A DNA stretch of 16,807 nt from an uncultured bacterium. Its GTDB lineage: Bacteria > Patescibacteriota > Saccharimonadia > Saccharimonadales > CAIOMD01. Every line of letters begins with the position of its first letter. The stretch's first letter is position 1. The DNA lies in contig CAIRQE010000123.1 of NCBI GenBank assembly GCA_903880655.1, positions 1-16,807 of the forward strand, read 5' to 3'. A program made the position numbers and the translations under genes. Positions 13,410 to 16,807 of this stretch are shown here, piece by piece. The notes under the pieces are model-generated. The model saw only the letters and a list, made by a program, of their open reading frames with translations. It ran no database searches and was not told the origin of the DNA.

Positions 13410-14019
13410 CGACTGCTGTCTCGGGTTGGATGACGGCTGCCCGGTCTCCGACTATTGCTCGAATACTATCTTCTATCCAGTGGTAGTGGGTGCATCCAAG
13501 CACAATAACATCTGACCCTTTCTTTAGCGAAGGCTCGATAGCATCAATAATTTTTTGGTTGTTCATTTGGTTATTTTCGATTAAGGCTGCCCACTCGCTA
13601 CAATCAGGTTCAATAACCGCGATGTCATCTGCATACCTATCTTTTAAATACTTATATCTCTCGCTTCCAAGCGTAGTTGGTGTTGCGCAAACTGTTATAA
13701 CTCTTGATTTCGTCACGTCTGCCGCAGGTTTTACCATCGGCTCAAGCCCCACCATCGGAATAGTAAACGTTTTTCTGAGTCGTTCAATAAGTGTGGTTGA
13801 GACCGTATTGCAGGCAATAACAATAACCTTACAGCCATCATCTATAAATTCTTGAAATATGGGTTTTATGAGTGCAAAAAGTTCATCAGGAGTTTTCGTG
13901 CCATACGGTAAATTTTCGGCGTCATTCTTAAAATCTACTTCAATATCCGGAATCCCTGCAATAATTGCATTGACTATACTAAGGCCGCCTATACCTGAAT
14001 CAAAAACACCTATTTTCAT
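13372..14019 (-). CDS. murI: Glutamate racemase MurI
   Basis: 215 residues, shorter than the usual 255-270. Interconverts L- and D-glutamate without cofactor to feed MurD. FDSGIGGLS (6-14) holds the substrate-binding Asp7-Ser8; ACNT carries catalytic Cys70; GCTHY carries Cys176 and His178, the second acid/base pair. The PYG motif (38-40) is present. The missing length is mainly in loops between motifs and at the C-terminus; all key residues remain, so it should be active. Start ATG overlaps the folD stop as ATGA (4 nt), so it is translated after folD. Its last 38 bases lie opposite the end of murD, so the two messages are antisense over that interval. The aspartate racemase family is an alternative but fits the motifs less well. 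Confidence 0.93.
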   Translation of the reverse strand: MKIGVFDSGIGGLSIVNAIIAGIPDIEVDFKNDAENLPYGTKTPDELFALIKPIFQEFIDDGCKVIVIACNTVSTTLIERLRKTFTIPMVGLEPMVKPAADVTKSRVITVCATPTTLGSERYKYLKDRYADDIAVIEPDCSEWAALIENNQMNNQKIIDAIEPSLKKGSDVIVLGCTHYHWIEDSIRAIVGDRAAVIQPETAVVRQLNRVIERLG

Positions 14020-14825
14020 TTTTTTACACTTTCTTGCGCTGCTCTAATTACGTTATCAAAAAGGGCACAAATCGTTAGAGGACCAACTCCGCCTACGCGC
14101 GGTGTAATAGTTACGTCATCACGCTCATAGACGTCATCAGCTACATCACCAACAAGTTTTCCACCCTCACTCGCGACGGCTGCGTCAACGATTACAGCTT
14201 TATCTTTGAGCATTGATGACGTTATAAGCCCTGGCTTACCAACGGCAGAGATCACTACATCAGCTCCCAAAATTACTGACGCTGGATTTTTAGTATCTTC
14301 ATCGACAACTTCAAGATCATAGTTTGCTGCTTCGAGCATTTTTTTAAGTGGCTGTCCGACGAGCCTTCCGAGTCCGACGAGGACAATATGTTTGTTTTTA
14401 AGTTCAATGTTATAGCCCGCAAGAAGCCACAGTATTGCCATAGGGGTGGCTGGTTCAAAAATAGAATGAGGCGAAAGTGCATCAACATCTTTTTTTCCAG
14501 AAATTGCTGCAACCACTTCATCAGTTTTAACGCTATCAGGAAGCGGTAATTGGACAATAATTCCGTGTATAGAGGAATCTTCATTCAGTTTTTTAATAGT
14601 ACCTAGTGCATCTTCTTGACCTATCTGATGCACTACAACTTCCACCCCTATATCTTCACCATATTTTTGCTTAAGTGATATGTATTTCAAGATGACAGGA
14701 TTATCTGAACAAGAAACAATAGCAAGTTTTGGCTGTACTTTTTGAGATTGCTTCAAAGAGCGCACCTGGAAGGCCTGTCGCTCTTTAATGAAGCCTGCTA
14801 TTTCTGATCCATTAAGTAATTTCAC
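14016..14825 (-). CDS. folD: Bifunctional methylene-THF dehydrogenase / methenyl-THF cyclohydrolase FolD
   Basis: 269 residues, slightly short for FolD (about 280-300). Oxidises 5,10-methylene-THF to methenyl-THF and hydrolyses it to 10-formyl-THF. Seen: KYISLKQKYGEDIG with Tyr48, Lys52 and Lys54 at the active site; GIIVQLPLP (about 88-96); KDVDALSP; PATP; the dinucleotide motif VGLGRLVGQPL, where GRSxxVG is usual and Ser is Leu here; ADVVISAVGKPG; and PRVGGVGPLT at the end. The start is GTG at 14823-14825, placed where family members begin (KLLNGSEIA); no Shine-Dalgarno is present and the promoter suggests a leaderless message. It is first in an operon with murI. DVD-ALSP and the missing DVGIN motif make it a divergent member. 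Confidence 0.93.
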   Translation of the reverse strand: MKLLNGSEIAGFIKERQAFQVRSLKQSQKVQPKLAIVSCSDNPVILKYISLKQKYGEDIGVEVVVHQIGQEDALGTIKKLNEDSSIHGIIVQLPLPDSVKTDEVVAAISGKKDVDALSPHSIFEPATPMAILWLLAGYNIELKNKHIVLVGLGRLVGQPLKKMLEAANYDLEVVDEDTKNPASVILGADVVISAVGKPGLITSSMLKDKAVIVDAAVASEGGKLVGDVADDVYERDDVTITPRVGGVGPLTICALFDNVIRAAQESVKK

Positions 14826-14831
14826 TCTGGT

Positions 14832-14840
14832 ATTGTAGCA
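14832..14840 (-). promoter_or_regulatory. Extended -10 promoter giving a leaderless folD message
   Basis: On the minus strand TGC-TACAAT (-10 hexamer 14832-14837) carries the TG of an extended -10; no -35 match is seen 17 nt upstream. The GTG start codon begins 7 nt after the hexamer, the normal distance to the first transcribed base, so mRNA should begin at or within a base of the start codon. Confidence 0.6.
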
Positions 14841-14842
14841 GA

Positions 14843-14885
14843 AATTAAAATAACCCAGGTGAGGTAAATACCAGCCTGGGTTATT
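14843..14885 (-). terminator. Intrinsic terminator of the DUF5684-like gene
   Basis: AATAACCCAGG (14849-14859) and CCTGGGTTATT (14875-14885) pair perfectly over 11 bp; the 15-nt loop contains a further GGT/ACC stem. On the minus strand the hairpin ends in TTATTTTAATTT. It starts 13 nt after the stop at 14899 and separates this gene from folD. Confidence 0.85.
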
Positions 14886-14898
14886 ACATTAACTAAAA

Positions 14899-15333
14899 TT
14901 ACCGTTTGCTTGGTCGGCCGTAGTAACCACCTAGATACTTATCACTACCAAAGGCAAGCATCAGATATCCCACTATTGAGAAAATTAGAAGTCCGAAAAT
15001 AGCGAACATGACACTTTTGCCAAAATTCTTCGCAAGTCCAAGAGCCATTAAAATCGCAACCACGAGGGAGCCCACGTAGGGAACGAATATTAAAACGAAC
15101 AACCAGCCATTATATCCACCAATTTCTAGAAATAAATAGTTGTTATAGAATGGGATCAAAGCTTTCCAACCCTCTACTCCCGCCTTTTTAAAAATCTTCC
15201 AACCAGCCACAGCCATAATAGCCCAAGCCACCAAAACTGTTACCAGCATTGCAACTATGAGTGCCCCGAGCATACCTGCAGACGCGGTTCCTGTAGTAGT
15301 TGTAGTTGTTGTAGTTGTATATCCATTTAACAT
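14899..15333 (-). CDS. DUF5684-like small membrane protein
   Basis: 144 residues. After MLNGY comes a run of nine threonines, then a first membrane span (about 20-43). The segment GWKIFKKAGVEGWKALIPFYNNYLFLEI is the hallmark I associate with DUF5684: a cytoplasmic loop with paired W-K/IP-YN motifs. Two or three more spans follow (about 75-97 and 105-127), ending with a basic GRPSKR tail. The function of the family is unknown to me. AAGGGGAA 6-7 nt before ATG is a good ribosome site. The gene is alone on its transcript: a terminator follows and TTGACG with TATCAG 16 nt later (about 15372-15399, minus) is a possible promoter. The Thr run is encoded by ACT/ACA-type repeats prone to length change. 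Confidence 0.82.
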   Translation of the reverse strand: MLNGYTTTTTTTTTGTASAGMLGALIVAMLVTVLVAWAIMAVAGWKIFKKAGVEGWKALIPFYNNYLFLEIGGYNGWLFVLIFVPYVGSLVVAILMALGLAKNFGKSVMFAIFGLLIFSIVGYLMLAFGSDKYLGGYYGRPSKR

Positions 15334-15456
15334 ATAAATTCCCCTTATTTTTTAATTTGTTTATGCTTAGAACTGATAATATCGTATCACATCTCGTCAA
15401 GGGTACTTGCAATTACAGAGGTAGTTTGCTAAAGTTCCTTAGTATATTTTACACAC

Positions 15457-15533
15457 GGGCCAGTAGCTCAGCTGGTTAGAGCACCTGCCTCTTAAGCAGG
15501 GTGTCGTGGGTTCAAGTCCCACCTGGCCCTCCA
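15457..15533 (+). tRNA. tRNA-Lys (anticodon CUU)
   Basis: Complete cloverleaf: acceptor GGGCCAG/CTGGCCC, D arm GCTC/GAGC, anticodon stem CCTGC/GCAGG with loop CTCTTAA (anticodon CTT), T arm GTGGG/CCCAC with loop TTCAAGT, encoded CCA. The discriminator base is T, whereas bacterial tRNA-Lys usually has A or G. TATATT at 15443-15448 is a likely -10; no clear -35 is seen. Confidence 0.95.
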
Positions 15534-15548
15534 ATACAGCTTATACTT

Positions 15549-15576
15549 AAACTTCTCTGTTTAGAGAAGTTTTTTT
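15549..15576 (+). terminator. Intrinsic terminator of tRNA-Lys
   Basis: AAACTTCTCT (15549-15558) and AGAGAAGTTT (15563-15572) form a perfect 10-bp stem with a 4-nt loop, followed by a T run to 15576. It starts 15 nt after the CCA end. Confidence 0.9.
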
Positions 15577-15627
15577 GTTATAGAAAGTTCATGAACGAAA
15601 AAAGAATTACTAAATAATCAAAAAAGG

Positions 15628-15894
15628 TTGCAGGATGGGGGCAAACCCTTTTTAGAATATACGAAACTACTCAAAGTTTTAGGGCAATATGGTGAATTAT
15701 TAATTGGCGGTAGCTGTGCCTACGGCACAATGGTATATCGTGACATTGATTTACACATCATTCCAACGGACGGAAAACTTGATAGGAGATACCGAAATGC
15801 CGTTATACAAAGTCTTTTAGAAATGCCAGATATCGGCAGATTAAATATCATTGATTTGGTCAACTTTTCATATTTAGATATACTGAGCCTATGA
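15628..15894 (+). CDS. Minimal nucleotidyltransferase-fold protein; 5' end possibly frameshifted
   Basis: 88 residues from a TTG at 15628. GGSCAYGTMVYRDIDLHII matches the Pol-beta-type minimal nucleotidyltransferase signature GS-x10-DxD, and a later NIIDLVNF could give the third carboxylate. Such proteins transfer a nucleotide to a protein or small molecule; the target is unknown. The TTG has no spaced ribosome site. The frame stays open upstream to a TGA at 15592-15594 and reads protein-like (LLNNQKRLQDGGKPF). An ATG at 15591, one frame away, would join it if one base were lost, for example from the A6 run at 15598-15603. So the start is unresolved: rare start, frameshift mutation, sequencing error or recoding. 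The TGA stop overlaps the next ATG by 4 nt (ATGA). Confidence 0.6.
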   Translation: MQDGGKPFLEYTKLLKVLGQYGELLIGGSCAYGTMVYRDIDLHIIPTDGKLDRRYRNAVIQSLLEMPDIGRLNIIDLVNFSYLDILSL

Positions 15895-16526
15895 AAAATC
15901 CCATACCAGAAATTCGAATTAAAGACGCTTGGCTACTGCGGGAAGCTGCTTCCGTTCCATTAAACGAGCTATGGGGTGATGGTGGGTCACTTAGAACTGA
16001 TGAGGAATATGCTGCGATAACCGAAGCATACCAAAAAGCCTGGAAGCCATTTGAACAGAAGATACTTAGAGCAATCACTGATATACTTGGCCTTTCTTTT
16101 CGCCAAAACACCATAGACGTATATATAGCACCTTGGTTCAACGCCTTCAGTGACCCTATGGTTATTGGTGTAGTGCGAAAGCCTGACGTGTTCGTTGATA
16201 CGCTAACACATGAACTGATACATCGTTTATTGACTGACAACACCGCAGTCCCCCATGAATTATTTTTACTACCTGTATGGGAAGAGTTGTTTGGTAAAAA
16301 CCACGCATTTAACACCCTAGTACATATACCAGTTCATGCGGTACATAAAGCCATCTACCTTGATGTACTCAATAAGCCAAAGCACTTAGAAAGAGATGTT
16401 ACTCGCTGCAAAGACAATAAGGCGACCGACTATATAGCTGCTTGGGATTATGTGGATAAGCACGGCTATTTGGAAATAATAGAAAAACTTAAAGCCTCAT
16501 ACAAAAAACTTCAAGCTGAACAGTAG
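15891..16526 (+). CDS. Putative zinc metalloprotease-like protein (HExxH)
   Basis: 211 residues, soluble, no signal peptide. A helix-borne HELIH (His107, Glu108, His111) inside DTLTHELIHRLLTDN is the zincin signature; PVWEELFG about 20 residues on could give a glutamate ligand as in gluzincins. The N-terminal half is a mixed domain (VYIAPWFNAFSDP strand before the helix), similar in order to small predicted Zn proteases, though I cannot name the family. The HExxH match alone can occur by chance. ATG overlaps the stop of the nucleotidyltransferase by 4 nt, so the two are coupled and may act together. The last 15 residues are Lys-rich. Confidence 0.65.
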   Translation: MKNPIPEIRIKDAWLLREAASVPLNELWGDGGSLRTDEEYAAITEAYQKAWKPFEQKILRAITDILGLSFRQNTIDVYIAPWFNAFSDPMVIGVVRKPDVFVDTLTHELIHRLLTDNTAVPHELFLLPVWEELFGKNHAFNTLVHIPVHAVHKAIYLDVLNKPKHLERDVTRCKDNKATDYIAAWDYVDKHGYLEIIEKLKASYKKLQAEQ

Positions 16527-16532
16527 GAGATA

Positions 16533-16568
16533 TTTGCTCAAACTACTTTTTGGGAGGGATTTTTTTGT
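16533..16568 (+). terminator. Weak candidate terminator after the HExxH gene
   Basis: CTCAAA can pair with TTTGGG (one G-U pair), followed after AGGGA by seven T ending at about 16567. The stem is short and the T run is displaced, so confidence is low. Confidence 0.35.
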
Positions 16569-16580
16569 TATTATTGAATC

Positions 16581-16807
16581 ATGGAAAGAGTAACTTCATC
16601 TGGTGGGTTTGTGCAAAAAGCCAATAAAGTTTTATTGATTAAACTAGATAGTGCTAAATATTCCCTTCCTAAAGGACATGTAGAAAAGGGTGAGACTTTT
16701 GAGCAGGCTGCCCTAAGAGAAGTCGAGGAAGAGACCGGCGTTAAAGCACAAATAATTCGTTACCTTGGTGACTATACGAGACTTTCTGAAGAGAATGATG
16801 GAACAAC
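16581..16807 (+). CDS. Nudix hydrolase (N-terminal part, runs off the window)
   Basis: 75 residues are visible from ATG 16581. The Nudix box is complete: GHVEKGETFEQAALREVEEETGV fits G-x5-E-x7-REU-xEE-xGU, at about residues 34-56, so metal binding and hydrolysis of a nucleoside diphosphate linked to another moiety are expected. The opening SSGGFVQKANKVLLIKLDSAKYSLPKG is the usual first strands and the substrate loop. It resembles the small (about 130-150 residue) MutT/Ap4A-type members; the specificity cannot be read from this part. No clear Shine-Dalgarno precedes ATG, and it lies 54 nt after the HExxH gene. Confidence 0.92.
   Translation, partial: MERVTSSGGFVQKANKVLLIKLDSAKYSLPKGHVEKGETFEQAALREVEEETGVKAQIIRYLGDYTRLSEENDGT

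Noticed and set aside
15188..15412. Second frame over the DUF5684-like gene start
   Set aside because: Low-complexity Asn/Tyr translation of the threonine repeat in another frame; the DUF5684-like frame has the ribosome site and family motifs.
15591..16526. Known MNT/HEPN toxin-antitoxin pair
   Set aside because: The partner has an HExxH motif and not the HEPN R-x4-6-H motif, so the known system cannot be called.

Overview
The window reads like a piece of chromosome from a Patescibacteria (CPR) member, most probably a Candidatus Saccharibacteria (TM7) lineage. This is inference from gene content: proteins resembling DUF5663 and DUF5684, a DUF11/PKD-type surface protein with an LPXTG-like tail, many small coiled-coil or membrane proteins of unknown role, and compact operons with 1-4 nt overlaps. 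TGA is used as a stop (folD and the gene before 15891), so the UGA-glycine code of Gracilibacteria does not apply. I see no insertion sequence, phage gene or CRISPR array.

Layout. 1-516: end of an unidentified gene, a tRNA-Glu on the minus strand with its own promoter and terminator, and the terminator of the next gene. 517-4325: three envelope-type genes on the minus strand, namely an LPXTG-like surface protein, a secreted proline-rich protein and a coiled-coil protein with two membrane spans. The last two lie in a visibly GC-richer block (about 2385-4440) bounded by strong RNA-type structures. 4326-4881: a gene-poor stretch with a 60-nt imperfect palindrome and a probable free-standing structured small RNA, which has a near-consensus promoter, folding signatures and a terminator. 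4882-7452: a DUF5663-like protein and a 739-residue acidic, repeat-containing protein in one operon, behind a promoter that overlaps a perfect 11-bp dyad.

7530-11113: a minus-strand set of a GNAT-like protein, a small membrane protein (stop and start overlap) and a membrane histidine kinase. Divergent from it, 11307-13409 carries two single-domain response regulators followed almost without gap by murD. murD converges on and overlaps murI by 38 nt; murI itself overlaps the end of folD by 4 nt. MurI makes the D-glutamate that MurD adds to the peptidoglycan precursor, so the two convergent genes serve consecutive steps.

14826-16807: a terminator, a DUF5684-like membrane protein, tRNA-Lys(CUU), a minimal nucleotidyltransferase overlapping an HExxH putative metalloprotease, and the first part of a Nudix hydrolase.

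The best candidates for something undescribed are the RNA at 4587-4803, the three-way-junction element at 2385-2441, the minus-strand-biased 60-nt hairpin at 4439-4498, and the nucleotidyltransferase/HExxH pair whose 5' end looks frameshifted.
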